Assembly (NCBI GenBank): GCA_013399695.1
Contig: VXAU01001878.1
Location: forward strand, 1-64,000
Length of the DNA stretch: 64,000 nt
Direction: 5' to 3'
From: Formicarius rufipectus
Lineage: Eukaryota > Chordata > Aves > Passeriformes > Formicariidae
The notes beneath the pieces are model-generated. The model searched no databases, was not told the origin of the DNA, and was given only the letters and a program-made list of their open reading frames with translations. The position numbers were made by a program, and so were the translations under genes. Numbering within the stretch: the first letter of the stretch is position 1; every line of letters starts with the position of its first letter. This document shows, one piece after another, positions 35,601 through 48,149 of the stretch.

Positions 35601-38600
35601 CCCCATCCAGGAGCAGATACTCCCTCTCTGGGTCCAAGTCATCTCCTACCAGTGAGATCTCGCAGCCATCCAGGTTGTGCACAATCTCATCTGACATTCG
35701 TGTATCTGTCACTGAGATGCAAACAGAAAGAAGACATGGCCAGAAAGTCAGACAGCCATCAGTGAAGGCAGGAGTTACTGAAGAGTGATACCCACTTACG
35801 TAGAAGTGCTCACATCACATGTAATTACTTCTCCTTCTCTGGCTAGCACTGACCTTGAGTAAAATCACTGTCAGTCTAATTGTTGCAGGAGTCCTCCTGG
35901 TTCTAATGGCATTAGTTATGCACATAATAAGGTCACTTTATTTTGGAATAACATACTATTATCAGACTGGTTCATGATAACATGTCTTGGCAGTAAGGAC
36001 TCTGTTGACAGTGACAATCTGCAAATTAAGAACAATGCTCACAGCTCTCCATGCTTTTCCCTGTCTCACAACTGCTGGTTACCATGGTTGAGATCTTCTT
36101 TAAAATGGCAATTACTAACTGCTTTCAGCAGGGCCGAGACCGATCTGCTCTAAGTCATGGAACTCATCATTGTATGAGGAAAGGCAAAGCTTCTAAACAG
36201 AAAGCTAGGGGGAAAAAAATCCCATTACCAGAAGAGATATGGAAGTGAAAGGACATGTAGAGCATAGAGTGCAGAGAAATAATGTGAGGATGATGGAGAG
36301 AAATTGAAGAACAAGGTGTTATAGGGTGTGAGAAAACTGCCAGGGGAATTCACAGGAATAAGTGATGCAGAAGGAGAAGGGAGGGGGCAAGAAATTAGGG
36401 AAGAAAACAGGAGAGAAGAACGTAGGAGGAGACTGAGTAAGTGCAGGAGTAGAGAGGGTAACAGGCAAGACATCCATGCAGTGCTCGATTCAATAAAGGG
36501 AAATGTAGGTAAAATGTAAAGGGATTAGGAATGAGCAGCCTGGGAAAGAATTAGAAGAGAGTGAAGCAAAGGAACTGAGTGGATAGAAGAGGTACAGGGA
36601 GGAGCAGAAAGGGATAAGAGCCGATTAGCCTACATATTGACAATGTGCCTTGCTTCTATATTTGTAAACTCTGTCTTTTGGGAGTAATTATAGGGGCTCT
36701 ACTTCCTCTTCAGGACAGTAACTCTTGGAGGTCGTTACAGTTTGCCTCTTGTATCTCTCCCTGTACTCACCGGTACCATGCCAGTTCTCATCCTTCTTGG
36801 ACTCCACCTGATGAGAAATAGAGCAGGTGATCTGCAGGTTGGGGAACAAGGGGATGCCATCAGGAGACTCAAAGTCTGATGCAGGATGAACAAAGTGGGC
36901 ACTGCCACTCAGCAAGATCTGGGGCGCATCAGGCTGTAGCACCACAACATAGCCTTCCACATCAGGAATTGAGACACAGGACTCTTCACTGAAACACCTG
37001 AAGGAGAGCAGTAGAAAGCATCAGTTGGCTCAAGCTTCCAACAATGTCATCATGAAAGAATGCCACCTGCAGATTACTTCCAGTGAAGGGAATATCCTTT
37101 CTCCAGTAGTCTTCCTAAAGCTTCACTATAGTATGCGCTGCAATACAGAAACATGTGGTAGGAGAGACACCACTGGGTTTCAGGTGACTTGGTCATACCC
37201 ACACACCACAGAGAAAATTAAAATCAGTCAATAAGCCTGGAACACTGTGAGTGAAAGTAGTTATGCATGGACCCTAGGACTCAGTATTACAGTATCCACT
37301 TAGATATTGGATACTTGAACATTTATTTTCAGGAAGACTTTTACCCATTTTGAGACTATTGATTAGAATTAACACACAGGGTGAGTGAGTGTAACTTCAG
37401 TCCAAGAAGAGGTAACCCTCATGCTGAACCTAGCTGGAGGTGCTGCTTTGCCCACTCACTTGACAGCAGTAGTGAGTCTGAGAGGCCGAACCCCAGGGGT
37501 AGCGAAGCGCAGAGAATTCATGTAAGCCACGTGCTGGATTGCATGGTTGAAAGTTTCCACATCATCACCCTCCAAGGTGAGCAGGGACTGAGAGGGGTTC
37601 ACATGTACCTACAAGTGGAAGAGAAAATACTCATTCCTTGGCAAATGCCCAGAGTCCGTGGTAAGCGAGACACAAAGGAGAAAGGTGGGGAGTTGTCAGA
37701 GGTGGGGGAGCAGGCAAAGTCCTGGGAAGCAAGGCTGGGGAGGAGAGTGGAGGAGACCCATGCAAGCTGGGCAGATGGGCATACCTTCATCCCTTTGCCC
37801 AGACTGTCGAAGTCACTGTAATCAAGCCCCTCACGGCAGGCATACAGGCATTCAATAACCTCCCGGCTCTCCAAGCTACCAGGGCGCACAGTGAAGCCAG
37901 CCAAGTAACCATGGAAGTAGTGGTGTATCGACAGAGGATCTCCTGAGGGAAACATGGGAGGTGGAGGGTGTGAGAGACACGGCGAGGAAGAGAGCAAAAC
38001 CACAAAAGCAACAGCGCGAGGGACACACAGACAAAAGGGAGGTAGAGAGAGACAGAGGGGTGCATGGGGCATGGAAAAGCCCAGACAACAAAAGCAACAA
38101 TGTGAGGGACATACAGATGTTAAGGGAAGCAGGGAGAGACAGAGAGTTGCACAGGACATGGAAAATCAAAGATTAAAAAAAAAACAAACAAACAAAAAAA
38201 AAAGACAGGGGATGTGAAGCAAACAGATGATGAGTTTTTGAATTCCAGATGGGGGAAAGTGAAAAAAAGAGACCAATGGAAAGACTAGGGCAGTGAACAG
38301 TGGGAAGTGTAGAGAAGTTTCTGTCAAACTGCTGAATGCCAGATGGAAACAATTTCTTGTCCCCTTCTCACTCTGCTTCCTGTGAGGGCTTGTAAAAGAA
38401 ACTATACATTCCATAGATAGTCAGGGATGAGGTGACATCTCCTGATGTCTCTAATGGCTATTGTGTTCTTCAGAGACCAGCTTTAATGATCAGGCATGAG
38501 GACTCTTTCTCCACATGAAAAGCATACTCTATCTCTCAAAGCAGGCTGCAGTCCTTCCATCAGACTTTTCATGCTCCACAGGTATCAAGGACCAATCTGC

Positions 38601-41600
38601 CAAATAAGGTGGTTCCTCCCAAGGTAGTGGGAGGTGGCAGGACAGGATTGGGGAAGCTGGATGAGGAAGGCACCGTGCAAGAAGTGACAGTCATGCAAGG
38701 TAAAAAGGGGATGAGAACCATCTTCTTTCCTTTCCCCTACCTTGTACAGCATCAGTGGAGTTCTCACTTCCTTTGATTTTCTCTTTGTTTTTTTCCTCTG
38801 TAAAAGGAGAACATCCAGACAAGCAATAAGGCATCGGAAGATGGTAATTATAGGGTCAGGAAAATAGCAATAGAAGTGCCTGTATTCCCCAGTCCACAAG
38901 AGTAGCTTTGTGCCAAGCAGTGCATCCTTCAGCCTAGAGACAGCACATAGACAAAAGAGTGCAGAGTCCCTCTCATGAATGGAATGGTGAAGCTGTACAC
39001 CAAGAAACTGATTTAGGGGAGAAAGTACAGTATTTGTATTTTTTAATCCTTTCCCTAGGTTATCTGTTTTGGGAGTTATCCATGTTCACAATAAGCCATG
39101 TTCTCAACAACCCTTTGAAACTCATATAGCTTTAAAAGGAGGTCCCAAGTTGATCAACATTTGTCTGCAAAAAGCCAATTGAGAGCACAGAGCTGTGGGA
39201 AGATCCCTAACCTAGGAGAAGCAGCACTTCAGTAAAGACTTGATCTTGCTAGAAATTTCTGCCAGAGTGAAGGCAAGTAGCAGGCAAATGCATTTAGTTC
39301 TGTTCTGTTTCAGTCTTGCAGGAGACCTGAAAGACCTGGGAAATGCAGCCTTCCATCTCTCCAGAACAGGTTTTAATCTGGCAGAGCCCTAACTTTGTTT
39401 CAAACCTTATTTTTGTCTTCCAACACAATTCCTGTACAGAATGACTTGTGACTTCTTCATATAGACCTTCAACACACCAGAAATCCCCATCAATACAATC
39501 AGCAGCTTAAATAGCACTGTTTGCTCTCTGGTGAAAGGCTTTGGTAGAAATGCCAGTTCCTGAATGAGGTACAGAATTTCAGCTCTCCTCTGCCTGTAAG
39601 TTGGTTACCCATTGCATATTCTATAGCTGTTGTCCGTGAAACTGCCAGTGGCACCTTTCCCTGAGCTGTTATTACCTTGGATAATAACATAAGGAAGGAA
39701 AGAGCCACACTGGCTTTGGTGCCAAGGAAGCAAGATGGCTGCAGTGTGGTTTGCGTCTTTTATTACGGAGTGTTGTTGCTTTCACCTCTTCTGGCTCTCC
39801 CTCCCCTTTTTTCCCCATATGGGAGGAGCATGGTTTGGGGAGTGGGCACTCACCGGTCCAGCAGGCTCCGATCATGAGCGAGGGTTCCTGCCTTGGTGGG
39901 TGAATGAGGCCATTGTCATGGATGAGGGCAGGGTCATAAGAGACGCCGTCCACGTAGAGCGTGACAGTGGGGAACTCCAGATTGAGGGCATAATGGTGCC
40001 ACTCATCATCGCAGACCTACAGCCCACAGCAGAGGAAGGGATCAGCAAAGGGCAGAAGGAGAAGGGACATGGGGAAAAGGCAAGCAAATGCTTCCTCACC
40101 TGCTCAAGCTTCCAGAGGAATTTCACAGGCCTTGCACTTTCCAGCAATGGCCAGTAGAGGAAAGCAATCCGGCAGCCATGCACAGACAGGGAGTAGTGTG
40201 AGTAGCCCTCCTCTGCAATGGAGAGACACAGAGAATTACACATCACCCCTCTGAGCAGTCTCACTAGCCAGAACCCAGAAGGCTGCACAACTGGCACTTG
40301 GCACCATACGCTCACAGCGCGTTTGAGTGCTCTCAGAAAAAACCTGACACCTAAAGAAGCTGTGTTCTGTCCCTGCCCAGGTCCTGCTCCCAAACACAAG
40401 AGATTTTCCCCTGCAGGGACAATCCATTCCAACAAATTAAAGGCAGAAGTGTCACCATCCCAAGAAGAGTGCCTCACCACTCCGCACTGTACTGCAGATC
40501 ACTGTCTCCTCTTCCCGCCTGCCTTTGCCGGGCACCACGGCATGCTTCATCCATACAGACAGGGTGAAGTGGTCACTCAGCCCCTCGTGGGCATTCAGCC
40601 CATTCACCACAGGCACCTGGGCAGCCTGGCTGCCGTTGAACCAGTAGATGAGGCTGCTGTCCTGGCTGTAGTGCACCGAGAGCCGTGCAGTCCAGTTTGC
40701 TGTGGGGCTGGGCACTGGCAGCAGGTCAATCTCTCCTGAGGCAGCACCTACCAAAAAGGGAAGGGGAGAAAAGTGTTGGCATGGGAGAAAAAGGAGGCTG
40801 ATAACTGGGGAACAGATGAAGTGGGTGCTAGAAGGCTCATTGTAACATGCCAGCACACAGGGAGAGTCTATAGTTGTCTATATAGGAGTTGTCTATAGGC
40901 CTTCTTCTGGAGACGGATCATGACTTTTCCATCTGTGCTGAGGAAAATCCCACAGACTCTGTATACTGGGGCAATGCATAGAAACCTCTGGCTTCCCAGC
41001 AAGGAAAGCACAGGTAACCCCTTATAAAACAAGAATGTTATGGATGCCCTATCTCTGGAAGTATTCAAGGCCAGGTTGGATGGGACTCTGAGCAACCTGG
41101 TCAAGTGGAAGGTGTCCTTGCCCAGGGCAGGGGGGTTGAAACTAGGGGATCTTTAAGGTCCCTTCCAGCTGACACCATCGCCCAGTTCTGTGAAATACAG
41201 GCAGGAATGCCTACAGGCACTCAATGCAGCATGCAAGCTAAGTGTCCTCCCAGTCCCACTGACCACAACAGATGTGAGGAATGCATCCCCCACCATCACT
41301 GTTGCATGAGGCACAGAGCTATCAGTGTAAGCCCTCCAGAGGAAGGGGCAGGCTGCTGTGCCACAGCTGCTCTCAGACCATGAAAGAATCAATTCACCAC
41401 AGAGTTTGCGCAGTGACTTCTCGGAGTAATTATCGCGGTCACAGCCCTTGGCCACATGGTTTGTCTGCAGCTCCACCGTGGCCTGGATGTTCCACAGGGG
41501 CTCATCACATGTCTCCAAGTGAATGGTGGGGAAGAGCGCGAGGCTGCCTGCACCCGGGGTGTACTCAATCCTCTTGTTCCAACCTAATGAAAAGGAGTGA

Positions 41601-44600
41601 AAGAGAGGGGTTAGGTCTTGCCAAGGACCCAAGGCCAGAACACTTGGCACACACACAAGTGGCATCTATGAAGTAGTCCAGAGTTTTGGCCCTGTCCACA
41701 TTGAAAAGACAGCTTTATGCAACTGGCATCAGTGAAAGGGAAAAATTCCTAGAAACACAGAATCCAAGTTCTCAGATTCTACAGCTCATACTGGTGTGGC
41801 ATCACTTCTTGGTCGGTCAACCCCTCTTATGAGGCAGAGCAGGTATTAATTTCCTCTTAATTCTATTGACTAAGGTGAACCTGCAGGTAGGCACACAACA
41901 CCTCTGGAAAAGTCAAATATCCTCAAGATGAGCAGCCCAAAAAACAATCTACATTGAATACAGCCTATGAGCCTTATCAAACACACAGCAGTTCACAGTG
42001 ATCCAAGGAATGATATTCCAATGTTAGAATTTGCCTTTCTGTGGCAGATTTAGATGGCTGCTGCATCCCCTGATGGTACCAAAAATGAACCATATATATA
42101 GGCATACAAATTTATATGTGTAAATACAAACATTTGCAATGAGCAGGACTGAGTAGTAGTTAAGCAAAAGCAAAGGGAACACATAACTGTGTGGAGGTTT
42201 CATACCCTGCCAGCTGGGCTTGCAGGTGGGTTTCACCTGGATTTCCACTTCAGCATCATCAGCAGCCCGTTTCTTTCCACAGTCATAGGCTGTCACTGTG
42301 AATTTGTAGACATGATCTCCACTGTACTGCAGCTTCTCTGTGTTCTCAATGTTCCCTGGTTGAGCAAAACAAAGAGATCAAGGGAAAGGAAATGCAGTGT
42401 CCTCAAAGATGTTCCTTCTAAAAAATCAGTCTCATTTTTGAGCAATGCTAAAAGCAACCAAAAAAGGGGTTGAGTCCCCCTACCCTGTGCTACTCTGTAA
42501 CAAGCTATAGCATCCCAAAAAACATCTGCCATGTCTCTACACCAGGATAGATCAGCAGTGCTAGAAAATTCACATAGCACAGCTATGCCTGTAAATGAGA
42601 CTGGCGGAGAAGGAGCAAAGCAGGAAAGAAGGAGTGATGTGCACACGATAGGTGCGGATTCTTACCATCATTGTCAATCAGAAAGGGAATATTGGGAGTC
42701 AGAATCTCATAGTAGCAGATCTGGCTGTACTGTGGTGAGCAGTCTCCATCAATGGCCTCCACACGCAAAATTCGGTCATACAGCTTTCCCTCAGTCACTG
42801 CCACACGATACAACTTTTCCACAAAGACGGGAGCAAACTCATTCACATCGTTTACTCGAACGTGAACTGTGGCCCTGATGCAGAGAGACATGAATAAGAA
42901 CTGATGGGCTGATTAGGAACCATACACCACCTAAGTTTCAAAGTCAGTCCCCTAAAGTGCACCAGTCTGATTTCCAGCTGTCAAAAGCAAAGACAAGGAA
43001 AGATATCTTGGTTTCAACATAGCAGTGCTAGCACACAGCAGCTTGGACACTGGCTTCCAACACCACAGAAAGAGCAAATGAAATAATAATGCAATCTGAA
43101 CCTCCTGCCTATATGCAGCAACATAAAACACCACCCTTAAAAACCACTGACAGAAAGCCGACATTTCTCATGTATTCAGTCATGCAACAGTCAGTGAACA
43201 TTTCTCTTTGGGTCTTCATAACATGTTGAGTTGTAGTATTGCGGACAGAGAAAAAGACTGATGGCTAAATAAGTATTTTCACATCAACTTTCCTTTGTGT
43301 TTCTGTGACAGATCACATTTTGTAACATGCAGCAATGTCTGCATGAACTTACTTGTGTGATTTCTTGGTATTTGCTCCATCAGGTCCCTCTCCACAGTCA
43401 TAAGCCTGGATGGTGAATGTGTGCTCCTTATGTGCTTCACAATCCACTGGTTCCTTGGCTCGGATCAGCCCCTCGCCTGTAGCTTTGTCCAGGATCACAG
43501 CTTCAAAAGGTACCCCTGACCCATGAATCCTGAAGCCACAAATTTCACCTGGTACACACAAAAGCAAAGAGGAAGGCAAAAAAGAAAAGGACTGAGGAGA
43601 GCACATTACACCCCTTGTTTTCCTTTCCCATAATTTCTTCCTTTACTTACGCCCTCCATTATTCCTCATTGTCACCCTTCATTTTGAGCAATTTTTGGTT
43701 CCCTAGAAGTTCCTCCTGTTCTCCCTTACAGCCAGTAATGGTGCAGATTGCCATCTACTGGAGACTACTCCCACGGCAAGGAGTTCTGACCAGCATGATG
43801 AAAGACTAGAGGTTTTAAGGCTCAAGCTACATTTGTTAGTGCTACATAGCCACAGGACACCTTATTTCTCCTTTGCATCCCTCAGGGAGGCAAAACAGGC
43901 CATATACAGCAAATAGAGCCAGAGCATGAAGATCCATGATGTCTCATCCACCCACACATGCAGAAGGCATGGAGTACTGCAGGGAACTACAGATAGGGTC
44001 AACTAAATCCTAAAATTCAGCTCACAGGGACCACTTTTCCTCTTCCAAAGCTGAAGGAGGATGTATGAGGCATGGCCTAAGCAAGCGGTAAGGATACAAC
44101 CCTTGTAAAGCCTCATCTCTTGTTACAAGGATTTGTGCTTACTGTGAGGAGAAGCAGCACTGCCAAAAAAGTGTGCCCTACCAGCTTTCTCCAGGGCTCA
44201 CAGATACAGCACTGTGCATGTGATCTTTGGAAATAGCAGAACTGCGTCAAAAAGTAGCTGACTCCACCCTCAATTTCTCTCCCTAAGGAAACAGCTCACA
44301 GCATCTTAAAATCAAACTGTGCCCAAATTGCCTCCAGACTTCACCAGGGACCTCCTCCAGAACAAGGTTTGGAAGTGATCATTTCCCGGAGAGAGCCAGG
44401 ATGCAGTGCACGGATGAATGTCACCCTGACTCTGCCTCTTCACAAGTCTGTCTCTGCCTCCCACCCTTCCCAGAGCTGTTGCCCACCTACCTGCATAGCG
44501 CAGTGGAGCATCTTTGTCCAGTGCAAACAGTGGTGGGTTGAGCAGGACTGTGTTGTCATTCTCCATGACGATGCCCTGGTACTCGGCTTCAATCCAAGGT

Positions 44601-47397
44601 TTGTGCTTGTTTGCTGAGGTGGATTTGGGGCAAGGGATGGAGGACAGGAATGTATTAGCCACCAGTGCTAGATTCAGTAGGAAACGAGCAGAACATAATC
44701 CAGGGGCAAGTAACAGCCACCCCTCCCCACCTTCTTCTATGGAAATAAAGAAGTCTAAAATAGGCTGGAAGGAAAAAGTTATCTTTATTTAGTTCTCCTC
44801 TTGAGAGACCTCATTAGAAACAATGATTTCCTTCTGGTCTCCTCATTACTACCTTACCAGAAATATGTGGAGGGGAACCTGGGTGCCCAGGAAAGCTGGA
44901 GCAGTTTAAAAATAAAAGCAAACTCAAGAGACAGGAGTAGCCTGATCCTGGAGACATATTCCAAATGCTAAATCCTTTAGCTCAATGAAGCCGTAAGTAA
45001 AGGATCCAGGCTACATCTTCCCTTGGGGTGTCCCCAGAGGACGAGTTCTGCATGGAGCCATTATCACTTGTGTCTTGGGTCCTCTGGACTAAGGCCCAGG
45101 ACCTACACACACATGCCCAGGTACACTTTCAGTAAGCCATCCTATGCACATATAACCTACTCTGAGAGTCCCTTGCTCCTTCCTTCCCCACTCCATGGTG
45201 AGCACCATATTCCCTTGGCCACTCCTTGCTAATGCTGTTGGCTGGACCCCGGCCAGGCTTGGCATGGAGGCAGCAGCCAGCAGGAGGCTCTGAAAAATGT
45301 CACAGGCCCAGAAATAGCAAATTAATCTTTATCACACAGGCTCCGGGGCAGGGAAAGAGAGAAATAAAGGGGTGGTGGGGGGAGGGAAGGGAGATGAGGG
45401 AGGAAAAAAAATCATTACAAATTAAAAACCCCTCCCCCATGCCCACTCCCTGCCAAATGGGCCTCAGAGATTATATTACGTGGCCTAGTTACAACCCCCA
45501 TTCCCAGATAATCCCCCACTCTTCCACCCCCCGGAGACCAAGATTTATTACAACCCAGCAATACTCTGAGCACAGCATGGCTCAGAACTGGTGGGGAGTA
45601 GGATACAGAGCCATTCCCCTCAAGGGCACGACTTCCAGTATGTGAATCCATCCTCTGCAGCATAGTGTCTTCTTCAAATGCCATATTGGCATGGCCTGAT
45701 GTGTTGACTCAAGAGAGGCAGTATCCTGTACAACCAAGCACTTCTGCACTCCAGTGCCAGAGCATGCTGCCAGAGTTGGGTGGTGGGCCAGCAGGCAGGG
45801 AGACAGGTCAGAGTGGGGATGCCCCAGCAGGGCAGAGCAGGCACACCCTTCCTGGTGTAGCAGGGAGGAGCGTGGATTGGCACTTCTCCATCACCATATT
45901 GATTGAGATTATAAAGCAGCACGTAGGAAACACAGAGAAACATCCATCCTGCTCAGTATGCAGGTGGAATCCTCCCTGTGTGCCAGTGCCGACGTCTCCC
46001 CCTACCCTTCCATTGCCCCCTCCAGATTCCATTCTGTTATGGTTCCAGTTCATGCGCCACACCACTGAGGTGGGAATCCATAGCTATAAATGCCAAATGT
46101 GCCCTGTTGCTGGGGTAACAAGCTGGTGATAGAGAGATAAATCCTTTGCTGCATCCACCTGCAACTTGGGAATCACCAATCTGATTTCTCAGGAAATTAG
46201 TTGGTGGAGAATAGAAAAACATTTGGGGACTATTTTTAGGATACAGACTCCTACCAGCTTCAAGAAAGCTCCTTTAAATCTAAAAAAAATTGCCAAAGGT
46301 GAGTAGATGTTTCCAAGTGCAAATTCACAAAGGAGAGGAAGAATCCAAAGCACAAGGGGCCCTTCCTTGCCACCGGGCCCCATGGAACCAGAGCAGTATA
46401 AATAAATGCCCCTGCCAATGTCAGCGTATACAAAGCACTGTGGTGCACCTGCCCTGTAACCCTACCAAAGTACGGGAAGCACCCTAAAGTGTCACATTCC
46501 CTGATGACCCCTGAGTCCTTTGAATGTTTGCAGATTCTCCCACCCTGTCAGATTATTTATGCACTGACTCTCCTCGGATGGATCTCTCACGCTTGTCTCT
46601 ACAGCCACAGATCTAGAAACCTACATCTTTCTCCATCACTATACGTGCTCAAAGAACATCTGCATTGAGAACACTACAGCTGTAGCACTGGGGTGGTTTC
46701 AGCATTTTTTTATCTATATCATATAAAATACTCTTTTATATAAGCAACTTGCATCATGAACATGTAACTGTATAATAATTCCTATTGACTGATTGTAGAT
46801 GGATGAACTAGGATTGGAAGATGGAGAGAGGGGATGTGTTTTAGAGACCGCAGGGGTCTGTGGAGAAACAACATATTCTCTCTCAGCACGCTAGGGAAAG
46901 GAAGGGAATCGAAATTCACACAGTGATAACTAAACAAAAGCAAGACAAGTGGATGGAAGAGGGCAAAATCCGAGGGGAACCCTAGAAGGAGATGAAAGAA
47001 CGGAGAAAAACGCAGTGGTAGAATGACAGATGGAGCAAGCAGGGAATGGGGATGGGATGGCATGAGGGCGCCCGAAGGGGCGAAGAAAGCCGGAGCTGCC
47101 GGGGACCGTGGAGATGCCCCGACAAAAACGAGTTGGGCCAAGGCGGCGGGCAGCACGGAGCCGCACCGTCACCGCGGGGGCGGACGGACGAGCCGCGGCC
47201 AGCGCGTCCCTCCAGAGCCCCGGCGCGGGGGGCGGCCGGGGAGTCCCAGCGGAGCGCCCGCCGCCACCCAGGACCGGGACCAGGTCCGTGCCCGCGGCGC
47301 TGCGCCGCTCACCTTTGTTGGAGGCGCCGCCGGGCATCGCGGCGCAGAGGCAGAGGAGAGGGAGGAGGACGGCGGCGCGGGGCCGAGGGTCGCCCAT
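32614..47397 (-). CDS. CLSTN3: Calsyntenin-3, synaptic cadherin-like membrane protein
   Basis: Type I postsynaptic adhesion protein. Exons (minus): 47313-47397, 44491-44613, 43353-43548, 42666-42874, 42206-42355, 41398-41583, 40478-40747, 40100-40212, 39854-40016, 38741-38797, 37785-37942, 37460-37608, 36771-36997, 35541-35711, 34793-34938, 34527-34662, 32869-33086, 32614-32784. They sum to 2928 nt, 975 aa plus stop; human is 956. A hydrophobic signal peptide (AVLLPLLCLCAA) follows MGDPRPR. Two cadherin repeats follow to about residue 250 (NKHKPWIEAEYQG, VRVNDVNEFAPVF, DCGKKRAADDAEVE). A LamG/LNS domain lies around 315-520 (LSVHYSQDSSLIYWFNG, HHYALNLEF). The transmembrane helix is about 852-872 (VIIVVCVGFLALMVILGI). 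The acidic tail carries FWDDSALT (W906), the kinesin light-chain/W-acidic motif, and ends ASHRY. Exon 10 (57 nt) keeps phase on both sides. The gene is intact. Confidence 0.97.
38176..38205. repeat. A-rich simple repeat
   Basis: A runs broken by C (aaaaacaaacaaacaaaaaa) in the CLSTN3 intron between exons 10 and 11. Confidence 0.75.
41036..41192 (+). repeat. CR1 3' end in a CLSTN3 intron
   Basis: Sense-strand CR1 text: ggaagtattcaaggccaggt, gagcaacctggtcaagtgga, ggtgtccttgcccagggcag and aaggtcccttccagctgaca, finishing near agttctgtgaa. It lies just downstream of CLSTN3 exon 7 in genomic order and does not touch an exon. Confidence 0.85.
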
Positions 47398-48149
47398 CGC
47401 GGCGGTGGCGGCGGGTCCCGGCGCGACCCACGCCCTCGCTCCCGCGGCAGCAGCGCGCAGGGACGGNCCAGGTGCTGCGGGATGGGGATGCGGGGCGGGG
47501 CGCGGGAGCCGCTCCGCGCCTTCCCACTGCGGTCCGGGCAGGGCACGGCGAGGGCGCCTGGATAGGGAGGGCTTTAAAACCGGGGCGGCTGACAAGGGAT
47601 GTGCGCGGGTGTGAGGATCGAGGGATGCGGGAGCGAGGGGCTGCTGACGGCATCCAGACCCCACCACCCATGAGGAGCCTGGGCTCGGCAGGGCGGAGCT
47701 GCCAGCCTGCCGCCGCCTCTCCTCGACGGGCGTCCGGGCGCGGGGGAGCGCAGGGCGGACACTGCTCCGAGGAAGCTCGTAGGCACCGGTGTCACGGTGT
47801 GAGAAAGGGCCGGCGGGAAAGGGTTTCTTGCCGCTGGTTGGAAGCCCAGAGTTTAATAGGAGCAGCCCCCGAGGAGGGCGGAGGGTGAGGAGGTGACCTG
47901 CCGGCCTTACGTCCATCCCAGCCGAGGCGGAGATGCTGGAGCAGGGGCCGTCCCGGCTCTTTCCGCGCCCCCCGGCGTGGGGACTCTTACTGCGGCGGGG
48001 AGCCCAAAGTTCGGGCCGCCCCGCAGAGCTCCCCGCACCGCAGGAGAGGGGCCGGTCCGCCCGGCGAGCCAGCTCGGTCCCAGCTGCCTGTCCGCCTTGT
48101 TCCTTGCGCTCTTTCTTCCACGCCGTCCGCCCCGTCCCTCTGCCCCGGG
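47398..48149. promoter_or_regulatory. Shared CpG-rich interval between CLSTN3 and RBP5 start codons
   Basis: The ATGs of CLSTN3 (minus, 47397) and RBP5 (plus, 48150) face away from each other across 752 bp of very GC-rich sequence that extends into both first exons. This is the arrangement of a bidirectional promoter. I see no TATA box near either gene. One N is at 47467. Confidence 0.55.

Noticed and set aside
46930..47916. 328-codon minus-strand frame that includes CLSTN3 exon 1
   Set aside because: Only the part from the ATG at 47397 is supported. The upstream extension is Pro/Arg/Ala-rich translation of a CpG island, and the part beyond 47313 reads through a donor site.
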